Positions 1 to 9,853 of a DNA stretch of 64,000 nucleotides are shown in pieces. Position 1 is the stretch's first letter. Every line of letters begins with the position of its first letter. The notes below the pieces were generated by a model. That model saw only the letters and a list, made by a program, of their open reading frames with translations, searched no databases and had not been told where the DNA came from. The stretch is from Deltaproteobacteria bacterium (GTDB lineage: Bacteria > Desulfobacterota > Syntrophia > Syntrophales > Smithellaceae), in contig JAKLGV010000007.1 in assembly GCA_022710585.1 (NCBI GenBank), positions 1 to 64,000 on the forward strand. Direction: 5' to 3'. Position numbers and translations under genes: made by a program.

Positions 1-41
1 TAAAAGAGTTTCGGCTGTGCATCCGGTTGATAGCCCATCAT
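1..41 (-). CDS. Start of a probable transposase gene (partial, runs off left edge)
   Basis: Only 13 codons are visible on the minus strand, reading MMGYQPDAQPKLF, preceded by a good ribosome binding site (AGGAGAG, 7-8 bases upstream of the first ATG). From memory, this opening resembles IS1182-type DDE transposases, which often begin with MMG, a short Q/P-rich stretch and KLFY. That recall is the only functional evidence, so the call is tentative. If correct, one end of an insertion sequence lies between this start and the pgi gene ending at 247, but I could not identify a convincing terminal inverted repeat. Confidence 0.35.
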   Translation of the reverse strand, partial: MMGYQPDAQPKLF

Positions 42-246
42 AACGGTTGCTCTCCTAAATTGTGTTGCTAATTTTATATCCGCTCTTTATAAGCTTTGCA
101 AAACTTATTTGGGCAACAGACCGTTTATTCTTGACATTTGAAGGAATGGGGCGTCACGCCAGGCGCCTTGGCCGGAAGTCCGGCACGACAAATGTGGAAA
201 AAAGAGAAAAACGGGGCACAAAGACACGATATAATTTTCAGTTATC

Positions 247-1914
247 TTAAATATGTTCAGCGAGTTTTTTTAATCTGGCGACGGGATTTTCCCGATAATG
301 GATACGGATGATTCTTCGTCCGGCTTCCGTCAGCGCCTGCCGGTCGCCCTTGGCCTGCGCGGCTTTGAGCGCGCCGAAGGTCAGAGAGGATTTGTCTTCA
401 CCGATCTGGTCGGGAATATCAATGTCCGTTGAGAAATCCTGTGTGAATTGAATAAACAGGCCGTTGCCCGAGTCACCCTTGTGTAATTGCCCCGTGGAAT
501 GCAGGTAGCGCGGGCCGTAGCCGCAGGTCACCGGAAGAGAATATTTTTTTGAAATGGTTTCGCGTAAAAGCTTAACGGCTTCGTCAATCTCCGGCGTCGG
601 GCTGAGATATATTTGCAGACATATATAATCCCCCGCCTTGGCCTGATTCAGAAAATTCTTGAACGCGTCCGCGGGACTGGCACCATTAACTTCACCAAAA
701 ATTTCACCCTGTTCAAAAGTAATAACCGGCTTCTCATCGTTCATCGTCTTGCTTTTTTCCAGATCGGCAATCACGGCGCGGGTATGCTTCTTGGTGGCTT
801 CGACATCCGGCTGATCGAAAGGATGAACACCCAGAAAATGCGCGGCAATGGCTGTAGCCACTTCCCAGATATACATCTGCTGACCCAGATCGTAATCGTC
901 GTTTATCCCAACAATTATGACCGGATGGCCTGCGTCCGCCAGAGATTTTATTGCCGCGGACTGCGCGCTTTCACCATTCTGGAAAAAAACGAAAACGCGG
1001 TCTTTGCCGTAGGTGTTCTGATCACGAACCGGCTCATCCAGAACCGGCAGGATGCCTTTCCCTTCCTTGCCGGTGCTTTCCGCAATCAACTGTTCCAGCC
1101 AGTCGCCAAATGATTTCCAGTGCGGCGGCAGGATAATCGTCAGTTTGTCGCGTCCCGTATTTGCCAGAGTTCCCAGAGCGGCGCCCAGCGACGCGCCGAT
1201 GTTCAGCAGGGATTCCGTATTGGATGAAACCTTTTGCAGGATCTTTGCTATGTCAGTGCCGATGACCGCCGCGGGAACCATTCCCGTCAGAGACAGCGCC
1301 GTATAACGGCCGCCGATATCGGTGCTGCTGAAAAATGTGAAATGCGCCGCGATATCTGCTGCGGTCTTCACCAGCGGGCTTCCCTCGTCGGTAATAAAAA
1401 TAAAACGGCTGCCGGCGCTTTGGCCGGAATTTTTAAAAGCAAGATTATAGAAATATTTAAAGAGGGATGCAATTTCCAGTGTGGTTCCCGATTTGGAGGA
1501 AACGAGAAAAATAGCGTTTGCCGGATGAATGCCTTGAGCCACGGAGGAGATTGATAAAGGATCGGTGGTGTCCAGAATGTGCAGTTTGGGGAAGCCGTCT
1601 TTTCCGCCGATGACTGTGTTAAAGACGTCCGCCGCCAGCGAAGAACCGCCGATGCCCAGCAGGACGGCATCCCGCAGATTTTTCCCCAGCAGAGGCTCCA
1701 GAACGGTGTGGATGTAGTTTACTTTTTCAAGTGTTGCCGCGGGAGCGTCCAGCCAACCCAATCGATTGACGATTTCATCGGGCTTCGGTTTCCAGAGTGT
1801 GTAATCTTTTGTCCGGAGGCGGTCCACAACATTATCCTGACGCAATTTTTCGAAAGCGTTGTGGACAGCACTCTGGTATTTGCCCAGAGCATAATCAATC
1901 ATTGCTTCAGTCAT
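247..1914 (-). CDS. pgi: Glucose-6-phosphate isomerase (long SIS-domain type)
   Basis: 555 residues. It interconverts glucose-6-phosphate and fructose-6-phosphate in the cytoplasm. The sugar-phosphate-binding SIS signatures are visible: LGIGGSSLA (residues 86-94) and SSKSGTTLE (139-147). The opening region (RLRTKDYTLWK, then NRLGWL) resembles the isomerase half of fused transaldolase-isomerase proteins more than classical E. coli Pgi. Here it is a stand-alone gene, 13 bp downstream of transketolase on the same strand, so the two probably form a pentose-phosphate/glycolysis operon. The ATG at 1914 is the first start in frame and agrees with the family N terminus. Confidence 0.88.
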   Translation of the reverse strand: MTEAMIDYALGKYQSAVHNAFEKLRQDNVVDRLRTKDYTLWKPKPDEIVNRLGWLDAPAATLEKVNYIHTVLEPLLGKNLRDAVLLGIGGSSLAADVFNTVIGGKDGFPKLHILDTTDPLSISSVAQGIHPANAIFLVSSKSGTTLEIASLFKYFYNLAFKNSGQSAGSRFIFITDEGSPLVKTAADIAAHFTFFSSTDIGGRYTALSLTGMVPAAVIGTDIAKILQKVSSNTESLLNIGASLGAALGTLANTGRDKLTIILPPHWKSFGDWLEQLIAESTGKEGKGILPVLDEPVRDQNTYGKDRVFVFFQNGESAQSAAIKSLADAGHPVIIVGINDDYDLGQQMYIWEVATAIAAHFLGVHPFDQPDVEATKKHTRAVIADLEKSKTMNDEKPVITFEQGEIFGEVNGASPADAFKNFLNQAKAGDYICLQIYLSPTPEIDEAVKLLRETISKKYSLPVTCGYGPRYLHSTGQLHKGDSGNGLFIQFTQDFSTDIDIPDQIGEDKSSLTFGALKAAQAKGDRQALTEAGRRIIRIHYRENPVARLKKLAEHI

Positions 1915-1927
1915 TAATCTGCCTCAG

Positions 1928-3985
1928 TCAGGCTTGATGAAGTAATTCCTGCGCTGCTTCTAAAATTTTTTCAACGGTGATGCCGAATTTTTCATAAAGC
2001 ACCGGCGCGGGAGCGGATGCCCCGAATGTTTCCATGCCGATGATTTTTCCATTCAGACCAACATAGTGTTCCCAGCCGAGTTTGATGCCCGCTTCGATGG
2101 CGATGCGTGCGGTGATTGCCGGCGGCAGGATGCTGTCACGATATTCCCTCGGTTGTCGGTCAAATATTTCCCAACTGGGCAGCGAGACAACTCTGACCTT
2201 GATGCCGTTTTCCGCAAGCTTGCGGGCGGCGGTTAAGGTCAGCGAGATTTCCGAACCGGTGGCGATCAGAATCAATTCGGGATCGGGTGATGATTCCCAG
2301 AGGATATAGCCGCCCTGTTTTGTACCGGATGCGGCATTGCAGATGCTTCTGTCCAGCACCGGCAGATTCTGACGGCTGAAGATCAGCGTTGTGGGGCCTT
2401 GAGTATTAGTAATGGCTATACGCCAGGCTTCCAGTGTTTCATTGGCGTCAGCCGGACGGATAACCGTCATATTTGGCACTTGACGCAGATTCATAATCTG
2501 CTCAACGGGCTGATGCGTCGGGCCGTCTTCTCCCACACCGATGCTGTCATGGGTGAAAACAAAAACAGAGCGCAAACCCATCAGCGCGGCCAGGCGCATC
2601 GGCGGGCGCATGTAATCGGCAAAGGTCAGAAAGGTTGCCGTGTAGGGGATGAATCCGCCATGCAGAGCCATGCCCACGGTAATCGAACCCATCGCGTGTT
2701 CCCGGATGCCGAAATGAATATTGCGGCCTGTGTAATCCCACGCTCCTCCCACCATGCCGTGCAGGCCTTCTTTGGAAAGCTGCGGACTTTGAAAATCGCC
2801 CATGCCTTTGAGCCAGGTAAAGCAGGAAGGATTGAGGTCTGCTGAACCGCCCATCAGCTCGGGAACTTTAGCGGCAAGAGACTGCATGACGATTTCACCG
2901 GCTTTGCGCGTGGCCACATCTTTGGAGCCGTTGGGAAATTCGCTCAAAGTGGCTTCCCAGTTTTTCGGCAGCTGGCTACTGATGATGCGCTCAAATTCCG
3001 CGGCCAGGACAGAGTCCTGTTGCCTGTAGGCGTCGAAAGATGCCTGCCACTGTTTTTCCGACTTTTTGCCGCGGGCAACGGCTTTGCGGAAATATTGATA
3101 AACCTCCGCAGCAACATAAAAAGGCGAATCTCCCAGCCAGCAGAGCGACTCTTTTGTCTTCTGCAACTCGTCAGCGCCCAGCGGCGAGCCATGTGCCTCG
3201 CAGCTTCCCTGCCTGCCGGGCGCGCCGTAGCCGATCGTCGAGGCAATGCAGATCAGAGAAGGCTTTTCGGATTCCCGTTTAGCTTTTTTGATGGCCCGGT
3301 CAATGGAGGCCACATCATTGCCGTCGGCGACTTTCTGCACCTGCCAGCCGTAAGCCTTGAAACGTTGTTCGATATTTTCCGTGCACGACAACGCGGCGGA
3401 ACCGGCCAGCGTTACCCGGTTATCATCGTAAAGAACAATCAGTTTTCCCAGACGCAGATGGCCGGCCAGCGAGCAGGCCTCGGCCACGACGCCTTCCATC
3501 ATATCGCCGTCGCCGGCCATGACGTAGGTGAAGTGATCGACTATTTTTTCATCGCCTTTATTGAATCGCGCCGCCAGATGCGCTTCGGCAATCGCCATGC
3601 CCACGGCGTTGGCCAGTCCCTGACCCAGCGGGCCGGTGGTGACTTCCACACCTGGAGCGTGTCTGTATTCAGGATGACCCGGCGTCCGGCTGCCCCACTG
3701 GCGGAAATTTTTGATGTCGTCGATCGTCAGATCGTAGCCGGCAAGGTGTAAAAGAGAATATAAAAGCATCGAAGCGTGACCGGCGGAAAGCACAAAACGG
3801 TCGCGGTCGGGCCATTGCGGATTTTTCGGGTTGTGTTTTAGGTGTCTGGTCCAAAGGGTAAAAGCGGCAGCGGCGGCGCCCAGCGGCATGCCGGGATGGC
3901 CGGATTTGGCCTTTTCAATCGCGTCAGCCGCCAGAAAGCGGATGGTATTAATGCACTTATTTTCCAGCTCAGTTTTATCAGACAT
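1928..3985 (-). CDS. tkt: Transketolase
   Basis: 685 residues, full length for the family. It transfers two-carbon ketol units between sugar phosphates using thiamine diphosphate. Visible signatures are SGHPGMPLG (28-36), [14 protein letters not shown] (118-131), the diphosphate/Mg motif starting AGDGDMMEG (157-165), and the FGIREHAMG block of the pyrimidine domain. The ATG at 3985 has an AAGGAGAC ribosome binding site just upstream. It is the first gene of the two-gene tkt-pgi unit. A short dispersed palindromic repeat lies in its upstream region. Confidence 0.95.
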   Translation of the reverse strand: MSDKTELENKCINTIRFLAADAIEKAKSGHPGMPLGAAAAAFTLWTRHLKHNPKNPQWPDRDRFVLSAGHASMLLYSLLHLAGYDLTIDDIKNFRQWGSRTPGHPEYRHAPGVEVTTGPLGQGLANAVGMAIAEAHLAARFNKGDEKIVDHFTYVMAGDGDMMEGVVAEACSLAGHLRLGKLIVLYDDNRVTLAGSAALSCTENIEQRFKAYGWQVQKVADGNDVASIDRAIKKAKRESEKPSLICIASTIGYGAPGRQGSCEAHGSPLGADELQKTKESLCWLGDSPFYVAAEVYQYFRKAVARGKKSEKQWQASFDAYRQQDSVLAAEFERIISSQLPKNWEATLSEFPNGSKDVATRKAGEIVMQSLAAKVPELMGGSADLNPSCFTWLKGMGDFQSPQLSKEGLHGMVGGAWDYTGRNIHFGIREHAMGSITVGMALHGGFIPYTATFLTFADYMRPPMRLAALMGLRSVFVFTHDSIGVGEDGPTHQPVEQIMNLRQVPNMTVIRPADANETLEAWRIAITNTQGPTTLIFSRQNLPVLDRSICNAASGTKQGGYILWESSPDPELILIATGSEISLTLTAARKLAENGIKVRVVSLPSWEIFDRQPREYRDSILPPAITARIAIEAGIKLGWEHYVGLNGKIIGMETFGASAPAPVLYEKFGITVEKILEAAQELLHQA

Positions 3986-4005
3986 GGTGTCTCCTTAAAA
4001 AAAAT

Positions 4006-4053
4006 GTCATTCCCGTCCCGCATCCGCGGGATTTCACTCCGGCGGGAACCCAG
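4006..4053. repeat. Short dispersed palindromic repeat (REP-like)
   Basis: An intergenic GTCATTCCCG... unit with internal complementary pieces (CCGC.GCGG, and CCGGCGGGAACCCAG at its end). Sequences of this style are frequent as dispersed repeats between genes in many proteobacteria. No second copy was found by eye in this window, so the call rests on its look and position between the divergently read tkt and flavin reductase genes. Confidence 0.4.
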
Positions 4054-4270
4054 TAATTTCAGAAAGTTAACTCTGATTAATATAAATTATTCGTCAACAT
4101 TTACGCTCAACTACTGATATGGTTCACCTCCTAACATATTTAAAGTCATTTTAAAACTTTTCTTCAAAGATATTTTAGATGTCATTTGCATAAAAAATAT
4201 TGTAAAATGAATCTGAAGAAATTACAAAACATAAACAATAACTTATGGTTTCAGAAGCAAGGAGGATGTC

Positions 4271-4825
4271 ATGAGTAATTATCAGATTGCTGTTGTCGTC
4301 GGAAGTCTTCGCAAGGATTCATTCAATCGCAAGCTGGCTGATGCTATTGTGAAACTGGCGCCGCCGGAATTCTCTTTCCAGCAGGTACGAATCAGCGATC
4401 TGCCTTTATACAATCAGGATGATGATGCCAATCAGGCTGAAGCCGTAAAGCGATTGAAAAACGAAATAAAAAATGCCCACGGCGTTTTGTTTGTCACGGC
4501 TGAATACAACCGTTCAATCCCCGGCGTTCTCAAAAACGCCATCGACCACGCCTCCCGTCCATACGGGCAGAACGTCTGGGCAGGCAAACCGGCCGGTGTG
4601 ATCGGGATTTCCATCGGCGTTATCGGTACGGCTATGTCCCAGCAGCATTTGCGCAACGTTCTCGCTTTTCTGGATATGCCGACCATGGGGCAGCCGGAAG
4701 TATTTCTTCAGGCAAAGGATGGATTGTTTGATGAGATGGGTAACATCGGCGCCGACAGCAAACAATTTCTGCAGGACTGGATGAACAAATATGTTGCATG
4801 GGTGAAACAGCACGCGACCTTATAA
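4271..4825 (+). CDS. NADPH-dependent FMN reductase / quinone-chromate reductase family
   Basis: 184 residues, a flavodoxin-fold reductase of the ChrR/YieF/ArsH-like superfamily that passes electrons from NAD(P)H through FMN to quinones, azo dyes or metals. The flavin-phosphate loop GSLRKDSFNRKL is at residues 11-22, and the central TAEYNRSIPGVLKNAIDH motif typical of the family follows at about 77-94. The start ATG has a strong AAGGAGG site. It is a single-gene unit, convergent with the DUF2279 gene. The physiological substrate cannot be read from sequence. Confidence 0.85.
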   Translation: MSNYQIAVVVGSLRKDSFNRKLADAIVKLAPPEFSFQQVRISDLPLYNQDDDANQAEAVKRLKNEIKNAHGVLFVTAEYNRSIPGVLKNAIDHASRPYGQNVWAGKPAGVIGISIGVIGTAMSQQHLRNVLAFLDMPTMGQPEVFLQAKDGLFDEMGNIGADSKQFLQDWMNKYVAWVKQHATL

Positions 4826-4884
4826 TAAAAACAGAGCCGCACAACACGGCCGGCAACAGCTAACAGCCGCAGAATATTTTCTGT

Positions 4885-5898
4885 TTAATCCAGATCGAAT
4901 CCGTATCTCATCGATGTGAAGGGGATCTGAATATAGTCGAGGACGGTTGTCTTGGCGTAATTTTGCAGAAGCTTGCTGACGTTAAATCCGAGGCCGACAT
5001 AGATATGACGATGGCGATGATCCGGTTCGTCTTCATCATAATCTTCGTAATCGTGAGCCTTATACCCCAGATGAAACTCCAGATACTTTAAATAAGGATT
5101 TTTAACAAAATCGAATCCATCGGCTTTCGCCACCAGAAGATACGTCTGTCGCTCATAATTCGTTCCGATTTTTAAATCCTCAGAATCAAATTTAGGCGTG
5201 ATTTCCATTCGGAAATCAACTTTTCTGGCCAGATCCGGATACGCTCCCAGAACATAACCCAGCCCGCAGCCCAGAACATTCATCACCATGTCCTCATACG
5301 AAAATCCCTGAGACGGACTGAAACCGTCGGCAATTTCCATAAACGTATTGACGCCCAGACTCGACAGTGTGCCATAAAGATTAGCTTCCTTATCTGTGTA
5401 ATCCCACTTGCGATACAGATAGGCAAAAAGGTGGCTCATCGCGTAGGAGGACCAGGCATGGCTGAGCTTGTCCATTCCCCCGTATTCCGTTTCTCTGCCA
5501 AACCAGTGTTCATTTTCAAAATGGAAATTGGAGTCGTTATAATCCCATTCAGCCATGCCATAAATCATAATGGCCGCCCACGCGCCGACATTCAGCAGCA
5601 CGGTTTTCTCCCCGCGGGTAAAAAATTCTTTTTCCTCCGCGGAGACATTATTTTCAGTAACAACAGAAACACCTTTTTCTGCTTTTGTCTGCGGAGAGTC
5701 CTTTTGTTCCGGCACAACGGAAACTTCTTTACCTGCATTTGTCTGTGTGTCGGAAATAAGAGGCTGATCATTGACGGATGGGGCAGGGGCCGATGCGGGA
5801 AGATTTTCCGGCGCCGCCCATGCTAAGTTTAAAGTGAAAAATAAGGTTAAGAAACAGACAAATAATTTCAGGGATATACTTCTAAACAATCGCTTCAT
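4885..5898 (-). CDS. Exported DUF2279-family protein
   Basis: 337 residues. An N-terminal signal peptide (basic MKRLFRSISLKLF, then a hydrophobic stretch ending near AWA, about residue 29) sends it to the envelope. Residues 40-90 hold a low-complexity linker with a repeated KxVSVV(P/T)E unit. The conserved core from about residue 115 (WDYNDSNFHF, then GGMDKLSHAWSSYAMSH) matches the DUF2279 (YfiM-like) family of uncharacterised membrane-associated proteins. The C-terminal half is rich in Asp, Glu and aromatic residues and may be beta-rich. Function unknown. Single gene with a GGCGAGAG ribosome binding site. Confidence 0.75.
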   Translation of the reverse strand: MKRLFRSISLKLFVCFLTLFFTLNLAWAAPENLPASAPAPSVNDQPLISDTQTNAGKEVSVVPEQKDSPQTKAEKGVSVVTENNVSAEEKEFFTRGEKTVLLNVGAWAAIMIYGMAEWDYNDSNFHFENEHWFGRETEYGGMDKLSHAWSSYAMSHLFAYLYRKWDYTDKEANLYGTLSSLGVNTFMEIADGFSPSQGFSYEDMVMNVLGCGLGYVLGAYPDLARKVDFRMEITPKFDSEDLKIGTNYERQTYLLVAKADGFDFVKNPYLKYLEFHLGYKAHDYEDYDEDEPDHRHRHIYVGLGFNVSKLLQNYAKTTVLDYIQIPFTSMRYGFDLD

Positions 5899-6116
5899 TT
5901 TCTCTCGCCTTTTATGGCTTTTCAGACATGTCTTATCTTAAAGGCGAAAGGACATAAACATTAAATGAGGAGCCTGTCAAGCGGGGCGTTAGGATTTGTT
6001 ATTCGCGTGTTTATCATTGGGGTATTTCCAATATTTTCCGCTGCTTTCCCTTCGCTCTGCCACACCAAGCGTCGCGGTGGGCGAAGTTTTATCGCAGGCA
6101 ATTGCAGTTTATAGCT

Positions 6117-8669
6117 TTAGTGTCCATAACTCTTTTCGGCAGGAATGTTTTCGAAGACTCTCTGAGCGTCTGAGCGGGTGATGACCGTGTCGTACAGGCC
6201 GATATCTTCACCTTGATGCTTATTGATACCGGCATAAACCAGACTGGCATCTTCGTAGCGCTTGAATTTATACACCGCATCGTTCATCAGAGCGCTGTTG
6301 AAAACGCCCAAACTGACCAGCAACTCAAAGTCCTTGACGGTCAGGCCGGTAACCTTTTTAAAAAGTCCTGGTTCGAGTTGTGTGATGACATCCCGGAGCG
6401 TCCGTTCGCGGTAATCGGTCAGGTACATGAAGATGGGAATCCGTGTGGCGAATTTGATGAGTTTCTCCTGAATCATCTTCCGCTTGCTCTTGTATTCCTT
6501 TTCCTCCTCGGAAAGTTCTTTCTTCTCTTTCGCTGACAATTCTTTGTCGTTTGCTTCCTTGCGGGCCTTCTTTACGGCCTCCGACTTGTTGATAATTGTC
6601 TCGATGTCCTGATTTAGATTGCGGAAACCTTCGATGCTTTCGAGGGCATCCATCGCCTTCTTGTCGTCCATCAGGCGGCGCAAGGTGTCATTGTCCACAT
6701 TGACCAGCAATGCGCTTTCCCAGCGCCGCGCCAGCAGGGTTGCCGTTGTGCCGCTCATCGCCATGTCAAGAATACCGGCAGCGTCAATCTGCTTCATGGA
6801 ACTGCCGTCGTAGGCCAGAACCGGCAGGAAGCTGATGAACTCCTCCACCTTCTTTTCGGGGCTTGCTTCATTCACGTTCAAGCGACAACTGTAATCGGCA
6901 ATTTGCCGCAACGCCCGGTCCGGCGCGAAATCAAACACATAGCATTCCTCCTTGATGATCTGTTCCGCGTTCGGAGAAGCGCCATCGGGATTCCGCACTG
7001 TCCAGGGTGATTGCACACGGAAGGCCGCCTGAAAATACGTTTCCGGGCTGGAAGAGTTGCGCAGCATGAGAATCCCCGTCCACGGTTTCACCGTTACACC
7101 CGTCGTCAACTTGCCGCAAGACAGCGTGATGGTCTTTGTTGTCAGAGGATCGTCCATGGCGTCCAGAACCGGCGGCAAAGCTGCCACACCAATTCCCGCG
7201 GCGCTCCCCGCGGCGACGATGACCTGATAGTCGTGGTAGAACCGATTTTGCCTTTTCTTCAGCAGATTGCGCATTGCGTGACAGGAGGCCACGCTCGGCA
7301 GAAACCAGAACGTGTGCGAAAGGACGTTCAAAAGCCGGACATCGGAAAACGGCATCGGCGGTTTCTGTGCCCCCAGTTTCAGATTGTCCACGCTGGTCGG
7401 CATGAACGCGCCGCGAATCAAATCCAGCCATTTCTGAACTTCATTCTCATATTTGAATTTTGCCTTGGCGCCGATTCCCTCGGCGAAAAAGAAGACATTC
7501 AAGTCGAACTCGTTGAATTCGCCCTGCATGGCAATTTCACGGATTGCATCCGGCAACTGGTAGGTCAAGAGCACCATCCGGGGCAACGCGGCGTAGGGGT
7601 TAACCGGTTTCTTCCATTCTTCCTTGGCCCGCTGCTCGTCGGAATAGGTCCAGTTGTAGATCTGCTCTTCGATAAACTCGCCGGAAGCAATGGCCCGAAA
7701 CGGCGTACCGGACAGGTAGAGATAGCCATCCGTGGTGATCGGCATAATGTCTTCAATTTCTTCATCTCGCTCTTTCAGGAATTCAGCGCCTTGCCCGGCA
7801 CCGAACGCAATCTCCTTCTCATCCTCCGCCTCAAAGAGTTCTTTGGCGTTTTCTCTCCATGCGCCGTAATGATACTCGTCCAGAATCACGCAATCCCAGT
7901 TGGTGGTGTGCACCCATTCATTTTTGGTTTTGATACCGCCCGTGCCGGGGTTGCGTCCCAGGTAATCCTGAAACGACCCGAAACAGACAAACGGCCTTTT
8001 CTTATCCGCCTCATCGTATGTCAGGCCGCCCGGTTTGATGAACTGCCAGCCCGCAAAATCCACATGGCCTTTCAAGTCTTCTTCCCAGGCGCTTTGCACG
8101 GCGGGCTTGAATGTCAGCACCAGAACTTTTCGCCAGCCCATCTTCTTGGCCAACTGGTAGGCGGCAAAAGTCTTACCGAACCGCATCTTGCAGTTCCATA
8201 GAAAGTGCGGCGGTTTATTCCGATTGCCCTTTTCCCTGCGCCAGCCGGTAAAATAGGCTGCCGTCTTTTCAACTGCGGCACCTTGCTCGGGACGCATCTT
8301 GAAATCCAGCGAGCGGTTGTCCTCGTTGAGTTGACCGGTGCGCACAGCGATGATTGCCGCTCTGACGTGCTCAACTGCGCACTCGAACCATTCACCGCCA
8401 CGATTTTTGATCCCGTTAATCCGCAGCATCCGGTGAACATCATGGTCGGTGAAGACTGTTCCGTCTCCGCGCATGGCGGATTCTTCGAGAAGAATCCGGT
8501 ACGGCGGCAGGCCTGGCGTTTTGACCGGATAAATTTCGTCGAGACGCTCTCCAAGCGTCCGCGTGGTGTAGCCGACCTTGAGTAGACCCGCGAACTGTGG
8601 ATTCGTATCCTCGTAGGCGTAGATCGTTGGCCGCGATGCCGGGCGTTGGGGAAAGAACTCCTTACTCAT
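6117..8669 (-). CDS. Fusion of GIY-YIG-like (T5orf172) domain and DEAD/DEAH helicase; restriction-like subunit
   Basis: 850 residues. The N-terminal 60 residues (LLKVGYTTRTLGERL at 29-43) look like the T5orf172/Mug113 branch of GIY-YIG nucleases. The rest is a superfamily 2 helicase: motif I is CKMRFGKTF (160-168), an unusual Walker A, motif II is DEYH (264-267), motif III is SGTPFR (320-325), and a late TTGVTVKPW / FRVQSPW region gives motifs V-VI. A charged coiled segment lies near residues 690-740. It starts with ATG overlapping the stop of the DUF1016 gene by 4 bp, so it is the last gene of a tightly coupled operon. Likely the DNA-translocating or cleaving subunit of a restriction-type defence system. 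That role is inference. Confidence 0.75.
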   Translation of the reverse strand: MSKEFFPQRPASRPTIYAYEDTNPQFAGLLKVGYTTRTLGERLDEIYPVKTPGLPPYRILLEESAMRGDGTVFTDHDVHRMLRINGIKNRGGEWFECAVEHVRAAIIAVRTGQLNEDNRSLDFKMRPEQGAAVEKTAAYFTGWRREKGNRNKPPHFLWNCKMRFGKTFAAYQLAKKMGWRKVLVLTFKPAVQSAWEEDLKGHVDFAGWQFIKPGGLTYDEADKKRPFVCFGSFQDYLGRNPGTGGIKTKNEWVHTTNWDCVILDEYHYGAWRENAKELFEAEDEKEIAFGAGQGAEFLKERDEEIEDIMPITTDGYLYLSGTPFRAIASGEFIEEQIYNWTYSDEQRAKEEWKKPVNPYAALPRMVLLTYQLPDAIREIAMQGEFNEFDLNVFFFAEGIGAKAKFKYENEVQKWLDLIRGAFMPTSVDNLKLGAQKPPMPFSDVRLLNVLSHTFWFLPSVASCHAMRNLLKKRQNRFYHDYQVIVAAGSAAGIGVAALPPVLDAMDDPLTTKTITLSCGKLTTGVTVKPWTGILMLRNSSSPETYFQAAFRVQSPWTVRNPDGASPNAEQIIKEECYVFDFAPDRALRQIADYSCRLNVNEASPEKKVEEFISFLPVLAYDGSSMKQIDAAGILDMAMSGTTATLLARRWESALLVNVDNDTLRRLMDDKKAMDALESIEGFRNLNQDIETIINKSEAVKKARKEANDKELSAKEKKELSEEEKEYKSKRKMIQEKLIKFATRIPIFMYLTDYRERTLRDVITQLEPGLFKKVTGLTVKDFELLVSLGVFNSALMNDAVYKFKRYEDASLVYAGINKHQGEDIGLYDTVITRSDAQRVFENIPAEKSYGH

Positions 8670-9853
8670 GATAGCTCCCCTTCCGGCAATTCCCGCCGCT
8701 CCTCCATCGCCGCCTCGATCAACCGGCGTTCCCTGTTGATTTCCAGACGTAGTTGTTCTTCGCTGGGCAGGTTGGGCAGGTATTTTGAAGCAAAAATCTG
8801 TTTACGGTCGTTGAGTACGGAATAACGGGCAACGGTGTCGCTTTTTTCCGTGCAGAGAATCAGCCCGATCGTCGGATTATCATCCGGAGCGGTAAAAAGA
8901 CCGTCGAACATACGGACATAGCCGTCCATTTGCCCGACATCCTCATGCGTCAGCTTACCTAGTTTCAGATCAATCAACAGATAGAACTTTAATCGGCAGT
9001 GATAGAAAACGAGATCAATAAAGCGGTCATCCTCTTCGATGCGGATATGCTTTTGGCGCGCAACAAAAGCGAAGCCATTGCCCAACTCCAATAGGAAGCG
9101 TTGCAGATGGGTGATGATCGCCATTTCCAGGTCCGATTCGCGCAGTTCAGCAAAGTCAGGATAGCCTAAGAATTCCAAAACATAAGGATTTTTGAGCATA
9201 TCGGTTGCGCATGGGGCCGTTTTCTGTAGCTTGCGTCCTTGGGCGAGAATTCTTGCTGGTTGCTGGCTGTGCAGACAACGCTCGTAGTATTGCGTCTGAA
9301 TTTGCCGTTCCAGTGTGCGCTTATCCCACCCGCCCGCAATCGTCTCGCTCTCGTAGAAATCCCGCGCTTTCCGGTTCTCCACGCGCATCAGAGCGCGGTA
9401 GTGCGACCAGGAAAGTTGCGACGAAAACCCTTGGGAAAATTCGCTACCCACCGGGTGACTTTTCTTCACGGGTATCAATTCCGCGCTCGCCGGGTAAGCA
9501 ATTTCCATGTTTCCAGATTCGTCACCCGATGGGTGACGAATTGACCTGATTCGATCTGAATATGCCTGATAGAAAAGTCTGAAATACTTGAGATTCGTAG
9601 CTGAGAATCCCTGTCCATACCTCTCTGTCAACCGCGCCGAAAGATCCGCGATGACCTTATCGCCGTACTTTGCCCGCCCTTTGCCGCGCTGGATTTCTTC
9701 CACAATCTCCCGTCCGATCAACCAGTACGCCAGCACCATGTTCGTGTTGACCGCCCGGACGACATTGCCCCGTGCCTGCTCCAGTATTGAAACGATACGG
9801 TCGAAGAGGGCATCCGGTTTTGCCGCAGGGATTTTGCTTTTGGGATTACTCAT
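8666..9853 (-). CDS. DUF1016 / YhcG-family PD-(D/E)XK nuclease
   Basis: 395 residues from the chosen ATG at 9853, which has a GGAGGCGAG site and overlaps the preceding methyltransferase stop by 8 bp; an in-frame start at 9904 would add 17 unlikely residues. The N-terminal DUF1016 domain (VLAYWLIGREIVEE, then ATNLKYFRLFYQAY) is followed by an inserted linker and then the PD-(D/E)XK part (FIDLVFYHCRLKFYLLIDLKLGKL, with D, D and the K of DLKLGK). Proteins of this family often sit inside Type I restriction loci. The linker at about residues 103-150 carries three degenerate (H/Y)P(S/A/V)xxE repeats coded by small DNA palindromes. Confidence 0.85.
   Translation of the reverse strand: MSNPKSKIPAAKPDALFDRIVSILEQARGNVVRAVNTNMVLAYWLIGREIVEEIQRGKGRAKYGDKVIADLSARLTERYGQGFSATNLKYFRLFYQAYSDRIRSIRHPSGDESGNMEIAYPASAELIPVKKSHPVGSEFSQGFSSQLSWSHYRALMRVENRKARDFYESETIAGGWDKRTLERQIQTQYYERCLHSQQPARILAQGRKLQKTAPCATDMLKNPYVLEFLGYPDFAELRESDLEMAIITHLQRFLLELGNGFAFVARQKHIRIEEDDRFIDLVFYHCRLKFYLLIDLKLGKLTHEDVGQMDGYVRMFDGLFTAPDDNPTIGLILCTEKSDTVARYSVLNDRKQIFASKYLPNLPSEEQLRLEINRERRLIEAAMEERRELPEGELS

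Noticed and set aside
5996-6116. Small plus-strand gene after the helicase
   Set aside because: Open frame at 5996-6181 has no ribosome binding site and unlikely content; a CTTCGC...GCGAAG hairpin lies here instead, without a T-run.
7011-8201. 396-codon open frame on the plus strand
   Set aside because: Antisense to the helicase gene, whose motifs are clear; composition is that of a reverse-frame shadow.
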